In this document: positions 12,230-24,617 of the stretch, in pieces | Layout: each line of letters opens with the position of its first letter | Numbering within the stretch: position 1 is the stretch's first letter | Source of the DNA: Dysidea avara | Taxonomy: Eukaryota; Porifera; Demospongiae; Dictyoceratida; Dysideidae | NCBI RefSeq assembly: GCF_963678975.1 | Contig: NC_089278.1 | Coordinates: 12,691,959 to 12,755,958 of the forward strand | Direction of reading: 5' to 3' | DNA length: 64,000 nt | Notes under the pieces: generated by a model | Database searches by the model: none | The model's input: the letters and a program-made list of their open reading frames with translations, nothing else | What the model was told of the DNA's origin: nothing | Position numbers and translations under genes: made by a program

Positions 12230-13953
12230 CTACACAGTATGCACTAAATTATCTCCGCCGGGTATTTACCACTTGCATTGACCTTGATGTCCCACACCAC
12301 ACAAACATGCATGCACACATACACAAAACAAACCTCTCTGTGCTGATGTCACTTCAACTACATGAGACAACATGCTTATATGTACAGCGACGATCAAATC
12401 TTGCTGGTGGAACTGAAGTTATTCTGTGGCAGCAGCATACAGTAGGTATTTCTTGACTGTTCCACTTCTCATACCTGTGAATAATAAAACTTAGTCCATT
12501 AAGTCCTTCTCTGAATTAAAGGTTACCCCACATGCACGCACATATGCCTACACACAAAACCTTGCACGTTAACATACAAAGAAGACTACTCAGCTGCTGC
12601 GTACAGTAGACACTTGGTTATCCAGTGTTTTCAGGCAATAATAAAAAATGTTCACATAAACCATTTCTTTTAATTGAAACAGCCCATTATGTTTCTATGC
12701 AGAGCTTCCTTCAACACGTGAAACACTCTAATTGAACAGTCATTTCTGGTTCCACTTTGTGCATGTTGAATACTCGGTCAAATATTATCTACAGAAATTA
12801 ACAATTACAGTACAGCCTCATATATTTATCCGTACCCTTGTTTATTGGACATTGGGAATGACTGTTCTATTAGAGTATTTTGAGTACAGCTGTATGTTCT
12901 ATTAGAATATTTAAATAGAGCTACGTACAGTATATAGGCCTTTAGTTATCTGAATAATTCACTTATCTGAACACTTTTATGACTTCCTGAAAACATTAGG
13001 TTTCAGATAACGGAGGTCCCACTGCACTAAAAATATCTGTGTTATCATAATTACTATGCACTGACATACTGGTTGATGTTCTTGCTTACTATTGTTCTTT
13101 ATAATGTGCAAAATTGGTAATGCACATTCATGTCTAAGTGAACCAGTGGCATGCCAAGGGATGGGCCGGTGTTTGTATGTAAAATTGAGATACATGTACT
13201 CTAATACAACAGCGGACAAGTACCGCATGCAGTTACACAGAAAGCGACGGTCTTTTATACAGCTAGGCTTCTAATTGAAAAGAAAGTCATTCAGAGGGCA
13301 TACTCTCCTAGATCAGTGGGGTTTCCTTTGGCAGCAGGCACAGGATGCCCTACCAAACCAATTGGTCTAGATACGCCACCAGAGTGAACAAAGTTGTGTG
13401 TCTGTCTAAATGACTTATCCTTCTTCTACCATTCTATGGCACCCCTTCCAGCACACCCCTGCGAGGTATTGATTCTGTAAACTGCCTCTGCATCCCTTGC
13501 ACAAGCATGGGGAAGACTCCGGTATGGTGGAACCGGTCAACATTTCTTGGCCAGGTCACTGCTTTGGACAGGTGGAATAGTGTATGAACTTCTCACTTGA
13601 AAGTTGTCCTTTCTTTAAGGACATGAGTGGATACACAGGGTAACAATTGTGTAACAACATTCTCTCCCTGGCACCCCTCATCCCTGATATAGCTAATAGT
13701 CTTTAAGGAAAACCATACTATAGATAGTATATTATCTATGGGGAAACAGTAATACTGAAACCAGATCGATTACACAAAACAACGTACAGGAGAAGCAGCT
13801 TTAGCTAACTAGCGTATTACTCTTTAGCCTATATAGGTATAAGAAAGGCCATTCTGATTCCCATCCTATCGACTCGATACCTCACTTGGCACCCTTTAGC
13901 TAATACAAGATCGTTTTTCTAAGCCTACACAATATGCAAGGAAAACGTGGAAG

Positions 13954-14322
13954 AATACGGAATAATGGAATATTCTAGTACTGACAGCAACATGCGGGCG
14001 GTGGACGGTAAACGGCCAAAACGATCACACCAATGGCGGGTATTATTTAGAATAAGTTAACATCCATTACACTCGCAAATAATAAATCTACATCAAAATA
14101 ACAAACCACTATAGCTTGTAAGCATTTCTTTCAGTCTTGGGATCAACAGGAACTTTAGGACATAATCAGTTAGGTCATAAGAATTCGCGAATTCCAATTG
14201 CCTTATGCATAGTAACCAAAACCGAAAGGTAATAGGCGCTTCGCGCGCGCAGCGCGCGAAGCGCCTATTACCTTTCGGTTTTGGTTATTAGGTTTGAGAA
14301 TGGCCCCAAAATACACGGATCA
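13954..14322. repeat. Repeat block A, distal part (copy at 42378)
   Basis: Direct repeat of 42378-42725, joined there immediately to the 10833-equivalent. It contains the near-palindrome GAATTCGCGAATTC and the GC-rich hairpin described separately. Confidence 0.85.
14213..14287. repeat. 75-bp near-perfect GC-rich palindrome
   Basis: Arms of about 37 bp run from TAACCAAAACCGAAAGG inwards to a CGCGCG-rich apex and back. The core GGCGCTTCGCGCGCG recurs at 34844 and, in shortened form, at 42660. It would form a strong hairpin or cruciform and stands out in an AT-rich region. Confidence 0.9.
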
Positions 14323-16618
14323 ACAATATTTAAAAGTACTTAGAAAATGGTATTCATAAAATGCTTTGATCTTGGGGAGATAATGAGGTCTTTAAAATCC
14401 ACTACTAAAAGACCTGCTAGCCGGCAGGTTCTTAACTGGTTAAAAATTTGCTAGCAGAAAGACCTCAGGTATTGCAAATCTCACTTTCAATCATTGGTTT
14501 GCTATGCTCTCCCATGCAAGCATGTATCACAATTGCAGGGTTCTACTGTTTAATAGATACCTATAAACAGATAGGCACTAAACAGAATTTTCCGTGATAT
14601 TGCTGGACCTCACTGTTCATCCTGACAAACAACATTAAGTGGTACCTCCCATAATCGAATTGCTTTAGGCATGAATGGAGTGGTTAAACTTGTGTTGGCT
14701 TGGGTGACTTTGCCCACTGCAAGATGGACTTTACAATGAGACCTAGATGGGTAAGCTTCTTTGTAGAATGGTTATTTTACATCATCTATAATGTGGGTGT
14801 GGTCTGTACACGAAACTATGTCTGGTCTTTCATATACTACTGCTGTGCCACAACTACCTAATAAGCCAACAACTTGTGACATCTCATTGCCATCGTAATC
14901 ACTCAAACCATGTCTTCAAACTGTTTTATTAATGCAACTGTTCTTCACACTGCTGTGGCACCATGGCACGTGCAATGGCAGCAACTGGTCAGTTTCCTTG
15001 TCAACATGATTATCTTCACTAGTGTCTGTCTTCAGGAAGCAGTGATACGACACTAGCTTTGATTTCTCTTTAGCTCTTCAACGAAAACATGTTCAGTCTT
15101 CCTCATGCACTCATGTTAAGACTGTGTGACGATTTTAAAATGACATGAAACCCAATGGCTCCATGCACACATAAAACACCCTCAAAGTTGGTTAGAGACC
15201 ATACCCTTGGAATTTCGTGCTTTAAAAATCTTGGCTTCGCTTTTAAGATCCATGTGCTTGGTCTCTAACCTACAAAAACAATACTTATAATTACTCAAGT
15301 ACTTAGCAAAGAACTTAGTATAACATTGGGATAATTAACAGTAACTTTACAAGTACTTTCTTAAGTATAAGTACTCGCGTACTAAGACCCATGTCTGTAT
15401 GGTGCTGTATGCTGCTCAGTGTTGGCAATAGTGCATTAGTAAGGTAATGTGTTATGTACCAGTACAATGTATCTATCTTACCCAGTCTGCCTTTCCCTGC
15501 TCAAGTAACATGGCTAGTTTCAAGTTTTATTCCCACTGGGATGATAAGGTAGTTATCACCCAGCATGGTACTTTGATCATCCCACACACACAGGGATGTT
15601 AGTTACTTTTGAAAAAGACATAATCTGTTACTATAGTTTGTATAAGTTGAGCTGGATCCTGAAAAACAGCTAAAAATATTTAGTTAACATTTCAGCCAAC
15701 CAGATGATTAGGGAGGGGTAACAGCAAAGGTGTCAACAAAAGACATATACAGTTTGGCTCCATTACAAGTTCGGGAAAGGGCTGTAATGGTCATCACACT
15801 TTTATGGCTTCATCATAGGAAATGTATGGTGAAACTTTTGATTGGCTGTAAATATTAAATTACATACCCAAGTGATAATATCAAGTAATAATATTACATA
15901 ACCAGGTAATGAGGTAATAATAATAACAATAATAATGAGGTAATAATATTACCAAGTAATAGTAATAATATTAATAAGATTACCAAGTAATATTATTACA
16001 TAACAAAGGTAGGTAGTTTGAGGTAGTTAGTTGATGTACTTTGTTATATAATAATATTACTTGGTAATAATATTACCAAGTAATATTATTACATAACAAA
16101 GTACACCAACTACCTCAAACTACAGGAGGGAGCATTAGCCCTCCTAATAGCTTTGGTGTTGACAATTTGAACTTCGGAGCTAAAGACCCTAGACCTACGA
16201 TACAGGTTGTAGCAGCCAGAATAGGTCTTCTTTAAGATTCCCAGCCTCATGAAGAAAAGGAGAGTGAGGGCACCACTGAAGGAGTGCTTCTTTGGAGCAT
16301 TCCCAGGGAACAAAAGGCTTTGTGTGGCGTTGCCTTTGACAATATGAGGAAAAGACTCTTCAGTTTTGACAAAGCAGTTTGGGGCTGGAGTGGACACCAA
16401 CATCTTCTCGGCTCATTCTGTCCAAGGGAGCTTCTATTTCAGCAGCACCGGGCAAGGGTGTACATATAGCTGACATTTTGTCAATGGTGAACCAGAGTCC
16501 TTTAAAACTTTCTACTACTGTCCTACACCCAACGATGGCTCTGCCAAGAAACCTTTGAGCTGAACTGGGTAAATATGATATTGTACATGTTGTTTTCACA
16601 TGAGCTACTACTGTATGT
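14321..16618. repeat. Repeat block C (direct copy D at 24618-26957)
   Basis: Nearly identical to 24618-26957 in the same orientation, apart from indels such as one near 15090-15190 and one near 15840. It contains a 97-codon minus-strand frame (16110-16403) and a following 119-codon frame (16360-16719). I recognise no domain in these. They are preserved in both copies, which shows only that the duplication is recent. Confidence 0.85.
15880..16125. repeat. AT-rich fold-back with TTACTTGGTAATAATATTAC core
   Basis: GTAGTTTGAGGTAGTTAG at about 16014 is mirrored by the near reverse complement CTACCTCAAACTAC ending at 16124. The apex is made of repeated ATTACTTGGTAATAAT units. An identical structure is at 26215-26464 in copy D. 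Confidence 0.75.
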
Positions 16619-16804
16619 TCAGCAATGAAATTTCGTATTATATCCTGCTGTATGCTTATAGACGATTCTGAGCTTTGACGTATAGATGGGTCTGAGCATG
16701 AGATGAGTGAATGTAACACTGCCCAAGGCCCTTCCCATCCTGTCTCAGTGTTACATTCATACTATTCCAGTATGATTCTTATCAAGTGACACATGTGTTA
16801 ATGT

Positions 16805-16872
16805 CTTTGAGCAGGCTGTAGGACCAGGTGTCCTACAGACCTTCAGCACTTGTGCTGTAAAGCTTTAATAAA
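16805..16872 (+). mobile_element. SINE-like 3' tail
   Basis: A conserved unit with hairpin CTGTAGGACC/GGTGTCCTACAG, then AGCACTTGTGCT, then a TTTAATAAATTA tail. The same unit recurs at 17099-17182 and 62276-62356. A short inverted repeat (GTGAATGTAACACTG near 16708, mirrored near 16758) lies just upstream. Confidence 0.55.
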
Positions 16873-16976
16873 TTAACTAGTGTCCATTTGGTTCTACTTG
16901 GGGTACTTAGAGATAATGAGTCACTCTCTAGAATTCCTATGGATATAATTACATGAAAATAACAAGGAGAAAACAT

Positions 16977-17182
16977 CCTGACCGCTCCTGTAAACGTTCA
17001 AGCGTAAATCAAATGGCTGCAGGTTCGAGGCTACCTAGGTCCAGTCATGGATTTTTTCTCCTTCCTGCAACTTTTCAAACACACCTTATGTAGCAAATGT
17101 CTTTGAGCAGGTTGTAGGACCAGGTGTCCTACAGACCTTCAGCACTTGTGCTGTAAAGCTATAATAAATAAAAATAAAATAA
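16977..17182 (+). mobile_element. SINE-like element with B-box-like motif
   Basis: A GGTTCGAGGC motif at 17022-17031 fits the RNA polymerase III B-box consensus. It is followed by a conserved 3' hairpin unit (17099-17160) and an A-rich TAATAAATAAAAATAAAAT tail. I cannot place a convincing A box, so the tRNA origin is tentative. Confidence 0.5.
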
Positions 17183-18919
17183 GTTAGTTTACAAGTGCAT
17201 AATACTTTCAGATAATTACGATCCAATATTTTGGCATCTGTAATCTTCAAGTCAGGCTTCAGCATTATTAATTGTGAAGGTCGAACAATACCAGTGTTTC
17301 AAATCAATAGCCAGATTCATAATGGACGTTGTTGGAATTTCTGCTGTTTGTTATCAACTAGTTTTTCCAGTTGAGATATAAGCTGTTGATAAGTTTGCTT
17401 CTCTTCAGGCAGTCCATTGTCCAGTACATGGTTTCCTATAGACTTCAAAGTATGAACCAATTCACCTTTTGCACAAAAAGTATTTGGCATCTTACCAGCT
17501 CAACAAAGAGGAACCTTTCTTAATAGATTAACTGAAGTGTGAATATATGACTTGATTTCAACTGATAAAGGTCCATACTTTTAATCACTGAAGTTATGAA
17601 AATTTAAAGTACCCATCCCTGGAAACAGCTGGTCACATAGTTGCACAATCCAATTCCTGTTAACTACAAACATAATGTGTATATCCAGGAGTGGTGTCAG
17701 TATGTTTGTTGTGACTACATTTTCTTAGAATAATATTGGCCACTATCAGCAGCTTTGTCTAAAAGTTACATAAATGGCTTCATAATTTTATCATTTGCTT
17801 ACGTACCCCTCACACCTAAAGGAGTAGAGCTATACAGGTAGTAGTGGAATGAAATTATTACAATTTGCATCGAAGCTATTCAACAGATATTGAATTTTTA
17901 TAAACCAGAGCTAATGTTTCTTTACTATATAGCACTGAAATGCTACCACCTTAATGCATTTACAGCTAGTCAGTGTTAATGTCTTTCAACTACCACTACT
18001 ACTACTACTACTACCACAGTATTCACAAATGGTACACAACAATGGTTTTAGTAATAAGCACATTTTGCACAGGTACATCTAGTACAATATGATTATAAAA
18101 AGTGGATGTGTCTGACAATCAGACTCTACAGTATGTGGCACTCCTGTAAAGCTCATCTGTACAAATTTTAGATAAAGGGCATAGACTCAAAAGTCTGAAT
18201 CTAATTTTTGCATACTGTATAGTGAGTAATTATGAGGTCCAAATTTTTGTGAAGTTGCTAAAACTATCCTCCAGCATAAACTTCTGTGATTGTTAAATTA
18301 GTAAAACCAATTTTTTTGTAATCATACAGTACGATAGTACTGTATAGTAGGGACCACAAAGGAGTAGGCATGGCCCACGAAATAACATCACCCAAAAACC
18401 AACCTCTGACGACGATGAGGCAGTAATGGTTAGGTAAAATTAAGCCCAGACAAGCTTTCAGATCGACCCAAAACGTTTTCAACAAGTTTTTACAGATTTT
18501 TAATTATTTAACGGAATTTTCTACCGACTGACTGACTGCCTGATGCCTTCAGACAAGTGTAACTCAATAATGGCTAAAGCTACGGGCTTTATTTTTTCAC
18601 TGTTCAGCATCACTTTGGCCCGAGAGGTGCCTTTTGGCATACCACAGTACATACAATACATTCTTCATGGACTTACCAGTGTCCTTTTTTGTGTCCCATT
18701 CATCTTTGCTGACAGCGAAGTGTTGATTTGGTAGTAGCTAGCATGTGATGGCTTCCCTTCATAACGGAAATCATCCGTATTTTTCATAGTGGCTATTTTG
18801 ATTGCAGAGGTACTTTTTGAACAGTTCTTGATTCGTACTGCTGTTTAACGGGTTGAACATAGCTGACAATGAAGCAAAATGGATACTTCACTTTTCAGAC
18901 GATAGTTGATATAAAACAC
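17183..18919. other. Intergenic, related to sequence upstream of the third fibrinogen-like gene
   Basis: About 17200-18000 is a diverged relative of 60810-62130, the upstream region of the intact gene at 62538, but no fibrinogen-like reading frame follows here. There is a short (ACT)n run at 17990-18020. The remainder (18000-18919) has small unrecognised frames only. Confidence 0.55.
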
Positions 18920-20180
18920 AAGTACATTTACACTGTTGTTAGATATCTGCACTCACACAAGTACAAAGTATCATGAATGTATTAGCATTAACACAATGTG
19001 TACAGCAAGGCAGCATAAAAGACTAAAAAATATGGTACATATTTCTTTGGCCAATTTAACAAAGTCCCTCAGTCTAATCCCATCATATCATTAGCATCTT
19101 CGTATATTTATTCATCAGGAGGTAGTTCACTTCGCCCTTATGAAGCTGTTCATTAGCTGGTGTCAAGCCAGCACTTCTTGCATCTGGTACCCATAGCCCT
19201 GCAAACAATACAAGTCACCACACACAGTAGAAAAGTTAATAACTTGTATCAGTAAATCAACAATGGAACCATAGACAATGTTGGGGAGACCATGCATTGT
19301 AAGGAGATACCCAATATGTTACCCCCACTATTAAATGATAGCCTCCATGCAAGTGTGTTCCACTGTATACATGGTTATTTAAAAAGTTCCAAAAAGTTTT
19401 GGACTATATACCTAGACATATAGTACTTGGTTTGTATGCAACCAAACACAAAGAACGCAATTTAGAGCACAATAATAGAACACAATTTTGCCTTTATATT
19501 ACACATACATACATATCAACATATAGACAAGTTGTTATATTAAATACACCTGCACACTGAGATATAGCTCTAGTAGACCTCCAGAAGAAAAGGACTTGTG
19601 TTTCACGAACCCAACTAACTTGGTGGTTAACTAAGTGATGCCATAACCTTTACATAATAAAGTAATAAAATGAAATAACACAACACGGTATACAGGCAGT
19701 GCCTTTACCGGTAATAATACTAACACAATTGTATGTACACATACTAAATACACACACTATGTATAGACACACTATACATAATACACACAAAACAGTACAC
19801 AATTCAGGCTAATGGCTGTTTTGCCCGAGCCTTCCAAAAATTTGGTCCATTATGGGATGGGTAATGGATGTACTCTACTTGTGTAGGGCAGGTTGGCTAC
19901 TTACACACTGCCTTGAAATTACTGATTGTGGAATTCAGTAATTAGTAATTGATCAGATTACCTTATAATGTATTGTGGTCACAACAAATCAGCCACAGCA
20001 AAAATTTATAGCCCAAAAATATTTAGTCTATATAATATCACACTTTGGTTCTACACAATTTATTAACCTGAAGATATCCTGTATTGTCACACCAAGTTAA
20101 GTGAGGGCACTGTTACAAGATTTAAGGGTGTGACAAACATGGAGGCACGTGTATAATTTGAGTACACTATTGGCAGCAGT

Positions 20181-20412
20181 CAGGGCCGTGCACAGAAATT
20201 AAGGGGCCCAGGGCAAAGAGTTAAAGTGAGGCCCCAGGGGCAAGGAGGTTTCCACTCTGAATCGCAACTTCACCCAAGCTGTAAGTCGAAGACCAAAAGA
20301 AAAAGGTCATTACATGCTGACAATGACAATAGCTACCCCTCACCAACCATATCTCCTTATTTATAAGCTTGCCACCCCCCCCCCCCCCCCCCCCCCCCCC
20401 TGGGTGGCCCTG
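20181..20412. mobile_element. hAT-like MITE with C26 tract and 8-bp TSD
   Basis: Ends CAGGGCCGTGC and GGTGGCCCTG are imperfect inverted repeats. GCAGCAGT flanks both sides (20173-20180 and 20413-20420). Inside is a run of 26 C (20375-20400). The counterpart in the other arm, 47267-47402, is ~100 bp shorter and has a 20-G tract. Confidence 0.75.
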
Positions 20413-21435
20413 GCAGCAGTCAACAATCTACAAGAGCAAATATGTTTACAATACAGTATCACAGGTTATATGTATGTTTTTAAGCAGCTAAAAATTAAAA
20501 TGGATTTTTTCTCAAGAGAGTAAACATTTCAGCCAACTAGATGATTCATGGTGACAGCAAAGGTGTCAACAACAGAGACGTAAAGTTTGGCTTCATTACA
20601 AGTTCGGGAAAAGACTACAATGGACACTGCACTTTTGTGGCTTTCCCATAGGAAATGTATGGTGAAATTCATTGGCCATAAATGTTATGTCAGACTTTTG
20701 AATGCAAAGGTTTTGAAATAGTTTTAGCGGGTCAAGCAGTACTACAAGAATGTGAAATTTCAAGATCGTATGTACTTGCATCCATGAGTTATTAAATGTT
20801 TTTGAGGATTCAGCTCAATGCGTACACACTATATACTTTCACGCTTGCTCTACACATTAACGATAACAAATAGGTGTTACTTGTAAGCTTACAGACAGCG
20901 CTATATATTTCTTAAATCCAACTGACTGCTCACAATTAGAAACTGTTTTCAAACTTCAACTCGGCTAGTCTCATCCACCAGTTTTTATTCTTTGGGCTGA
21001 CGCTTGTCCCCGATGAAAGACTATACTATGCTCATTCCACTCTTAATATATAAAACACCACATAAAATTAATTCACCAGCTCTAAAATTTCTGTGATCAT
21101 AATGTACATCATTGCCATCCACATTGTCAAGTATGATCAACCTCATATCATTACATAAGATCCCAATCCATATACAACAGATAACTCAGACATTACGTGA
21201 CCTGATAATCCAGGTGACCTAACCCTGAGAAAAATATGTGCACGTACAGTGCAAATTAAGCACAATACATCAGGATTTTGGAGACGTATGTGATCGTACA
21301 TTCAACAAGCATTTTCAGATTATTCATAATCAAACTGTTATACATGTAGTTGCAAAAATCAATAGTACAGCTAGCAAAACAATAAATGTCAGTCCTACTA
21401 CAGAAGTCCTTTATGGCAGTTACCAATTCAACTAG

Positions 21436-22332
21436 TTACTGCACATAGAGTTGAATTTCTTTAATCAGAATATCTTCAATGCCAGAGCCCTCATCTCGAC
21501 ATATCCTTGTCTCAATGTTCTTGCTAGTGGCTATTGGTATCTGACGGTAAAACCACGGTAGACTGGGGTTAGAGCAACAACTGTTTTCACTAGAGCAGCC
21601 TTGTCCGTCCCATACAGGATCATCAGTGTAGGGTGGTGGGTTACCCTTCTGTAACTTTCCTGACTCACAATAGTAGTGATCACCAACAAACGATGGTGGT
21701 GATCGACCTGGAAACTGAGAACATGGACAATTAGTATGATACCCATTTGGTCTGTTATCGGTCTTATCTGTGTTGCCTATAGCATAAGACCAAATGTGCT
21801 TTCTTGGAGTACCATAAGTTATAGAGACACCATCTAGATATGGACCATTAATAGAACTGGAGGGATAGTGAAGAGCGGCAAATCCATTAGTAGATCCCTT
21901 CTGGTAACCTATCACCATTCCACACACTTTGTTGTATGGAACACCATCAGTGGAAAAATTAGTAGAATAACATCCAGCTTTGTGACTAGGGGGTCTACAG
22001 GCTGCAGCTGGACTAGTGATCCTTTCCCATTCACTCGGACAGCTATCATTCCCAGCATCTACACTGGCTATCCTCATCCAACCTTTCTCTCCTCCGCATT
22101 CTAGCTCCATGTCACAGTATACAACTGTATCCTCCTTTGAGTCTGGTTGTATTGTGTAGTAGCCAGATTTACCACGTGTTGACAGGTTTAGCTGGTAGAT
22201 TTCTTTGCAAGACTTTCCTGTTACTGCAACAAGATTATCACCACAAGTAGTACCAGCTTGTGCTACAACTAGTATACTACTAGCAACTAGTATACTACTA
22301 GCAACTAGTAAAACTGCCAAGTAATTATCCAT
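21436..22332 (-). CDS. Secreted fibrinogen-like protein, copy 1 (intact)
   Basis: A single-exon gene of 298 residues. The start is the ATG at 22332; a GTG one codon earlier is open but unlikely to be used. Residues 1 to about 27 form a hydrophobic signal peptide ending near VVAQAG, so the product should be secreted. The N-terminal part has the fibrinogen/intelectin-like opening: SCKEIYQLN, GYYTIQPDS, VVYCDMEL, GGEKGWMRI. The C-terminal half is cysteine-rich and conserved in related sponge and cnidarian proteins (YLDGVSITYGTPRKHIWSYA, CPCSQFPG, PSFVGDHYYC, DPVWDGQGC, NSCCS, PWFYRQ), ending in EIQLYVQ. A lectin or extracellular recognition role is an inference from the family. Compared with copies 2 and 3, the signal peptide is lengthened by a six-residue tandem duplication (VASSIL). 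Confidence 0.9.
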   Translation of the reverse strand: MDNYLAVLLVASSILVASSILVVAQAGTTCGDNLVAVTGKSCKEIYQLNLSTRGKSGYYTIQPDSKEDTVVYCDMELECGGEKGWMRIASVDAGNDSCPSEWERITSPAAACRPPSHKAGCYSTNFSTDGVPYNKVCGMVIGYQKGSTNGFAALHYPSSSINGPYLDGVSITYGTPRKHIWSYAIGNTDKTDNRPNGYHTNCPCSQFPGRSPPSFVGDHYYCESGKLQKGNPPPYTDDPVWDGQGCSSENSCCSNPSLPWFYRQIPIATSKNIETRICRDEGSGIEDILIKEIQLYVQ

Positions 22333-22393
22333 CACTTATCAGGTCACTATCAACACTTTACAACTTGTATTACTACTGTGTTAATATTAGCAT

Positions 22394-22400
22394 TTTTATA
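22394..22400 (-). promoter_or_regulatory. TATA box of fibrinogen-like copy 1
   Basis: TATAAAA on the minus strand begins 68 nt upstream of the ATG. The same box at the same distance precedes the other two copies. Confidence 0.7.
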
Positions 22401-23913
22401 CTCTGCTAAGCAAAACTTCTAGCCAATCAGGTAGACTTCCTCTTATCTCATCACTTGTAGTATCAAAAAACTGCTAAGAAATGACCTAACTGTATATATA
22501 CCAACAAGGCTTTCCCACAAGCAGTTACCATAAAATATTTTTATTCTTACTCTCATATTGCCAATCAACTTATTTCTACAATACTACTAGATGATACCGA
22601 ATACTTGTGCATAAACCTCATGCAAGACTGGTGGATTCAAAGAGGGATTTAATAAACCTGTGTTTGTAACAAATAATGTTTTAAACAGAGTACGTAATAA
22701 CAATGAAGCACTGTTGTGCAAAACCCTATGGAAATTGAATAAACATATGGATGTACTGTCTCCAGATCCGTAGTGCCAGGTAACAACATGTGGATCAGCT
22801 TTGCTGCTTATAGCAGGGCCACGATCATTGATTATCACCTCGATTAGCACACAAACCAGGTATAAAAATTGCAATTGTGCCTAATGAACAACTTTGGCTC
22901 CAATTTGCACAAAACAAGCAGCAGCGAATAGCACAGTAACTTAGTCTTTGTGTGACAACACATGGACCTTAGTCCCATTAGGCATTAGTCTTTTATAGTA
23001 CACTCTATTTTTACCACATACAAATTACCAAAACTGACTACAAATATGATAATCCCAACCTGTCAGATAAACCATGTACTGGACAATGGACTGCCTTGAG
23101 AGAAGCAAAACTTATCGACAGCTTGTATCTCAACTGAAATAACTAGTTGATAATGAACAACAGAAATTCCAACAGCTTCCATTGTGAATTTGGCGTTTAT
23201 TGGTTATTGATTTGAAAACACCAGCACTCTTCAACCTTCACAATTACTAATGCTGTGGCCAGATTTGAAGATTGCACATGTCAAAATATTGGATCATGAT
23301 TATCTGAAAATAAATGCGTTTAAGTCTCTAGCTAGGTTGTTAGCAGAACTTCCATGCCCCAAGCCTTTATAGGTAAAAGAAAGAGTATATAATAGTAATC
23401 AACAGTATCAAAATGACATATTAGCCCATTATAAATGATTGCAGAACAACACAGTAATTGTTTGTTTATGCAAAATGGTAATTTGAAATATATGGTGGCA
23501 ATGGGTCTTTGCTTACCAGTTTTTTGTGCTAGGAAAGTAATCATAGTAGTTACTATGTTACTACAAGTGTTGTTAAAAAAAAGAAAGAAACAAGGAGTAA
23601 GGATTCAGTAATTTGTTAGTCTGGTTGTTGGTGGCAGGTTTTAATAAAACATCACTCTGCATGTTGTGGACCACACACCTAAGAATAGTTGCTGCTTTTG
23701 TGATTTGTCAAGCCCATGCATTAAAAAAAATTTAAAAGTAATTCTAAGAAGATGTATTCGCTGCAATAACACTGGCACCACTAAAGGATACACCAATTCT
23801 GTCACCAGTGACCATAGCTACTGTGTCAAATTTTATCATGACGCGATACATAAACAGAACTGTTTTAAGAGCACAGGCAGTAAACTGTCCATTTTATTTC
23901 AAGGACTAGTGTA
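22401..23913. other. Upstream region of fibrinogen-like copy 1
   Basis: Shared with 43421-44961 and, more diverged, with 60750-62470. No separate gene is supported; the frames at 22587-22874 and 23332-23544 are not recognisable. Confidence 0.5.
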
Positions 23914-24108
23914 CAGTGGAACCTCTCAATTGCAGACATTTTGGGACCCAGTATTTTTGGCCATGTTTTGCTGTAATATAGAGGTTTTCCTCTTTCAGAG
24001 GTAAAAATGTATTAACCAGACTTGTTGGGACCAAAATTTTGTCCTTATTATGGAGGTTTTTTCTATTGTGTCTTCAGTTCAGGAAGTTTGTTAAGAGAGG
24101 TTCCACTG
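23914..24108. mobile_element. Pogo-like MITE with TA target duplication
   Basis: Begins CAGTGGAACCTCTC and ends GAGAGGTTCCACTG, flanked by TA on both sides. These are features of pogo/Tc1-mariner-type non-autonomous elements. 195 bp, non-coding. The orthologous copy in the other arm is 43226-43420. Confidence 0.8.
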
Positions 24109-24617
24109 TAAGTAAATTCTACTAATGTAAGTATCCATTTCCTACAAACCACGATGGTAGTGTGCAGGAAACTTTGGCTTGTCATTATAAGCTGTTCAAA
24201 GCCACAATAGGGATGTTCTTTGTAAGTAAAAAGCATAAATCTAATGCTTTAGTCCACAGAGCCATCATGGTGAATAAGCATTAGCTAGTACTTGTTTAAA
24301 TACTGTATTTCATCTGTTAGTCTATAGCATTCTTAATTGTCTAAATAAAAAATCAGTGTTAAATAATCACCCAACTGGACCTGCAGATGATGTACATAGG
24401 ATAAAAAGATCTTACCAAAAACTAATAAGGAATCATGTCGTTGCCCATCAGGCACTTTTTTCTTAACTGGATAACATTAATTATTCCGGCTACAATACAG
24501 TGACTAACAAATGGGAAAAAATCCAGTAACAAACATGTCACAAGCATGGTGCAGAATTTCATTAAATTATTCTGTTGTTTTTCCTTATTTCATTATAGCA
24601 AGTATGTATAAAGTATG

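Larger units (their letters stand above)
10834..13953. other. 3.1 kb segment present in copy A, absent from copy B
   Basis: In copy B the sequence passes directly from the counterpart of 10833 to the counterpart of 13954, with a few bases (AAT) shared at the joint. The segment therefore was either inserted in A or deleted from B. It holds a CACG microsatellite, a non-autonomous hAT element and possible decayed pogo-like MITE ends near 12807 and 13020. No gene is supported. Confidence 0.7.

Noticed and set aside
16110-16719. Two minus-strand frames (97 and 119 codons) in block C as genes
   Set aside because: No recognisable domain, no ATG context worth noting, and preservation in copy D is explained by recent duplication.
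17011-17045. tRNA gene around GGTTCGAGGC
   Set aside because: Only a B-box-like word is present; there is no cloverleaf, acceptor stem or convincing A box.
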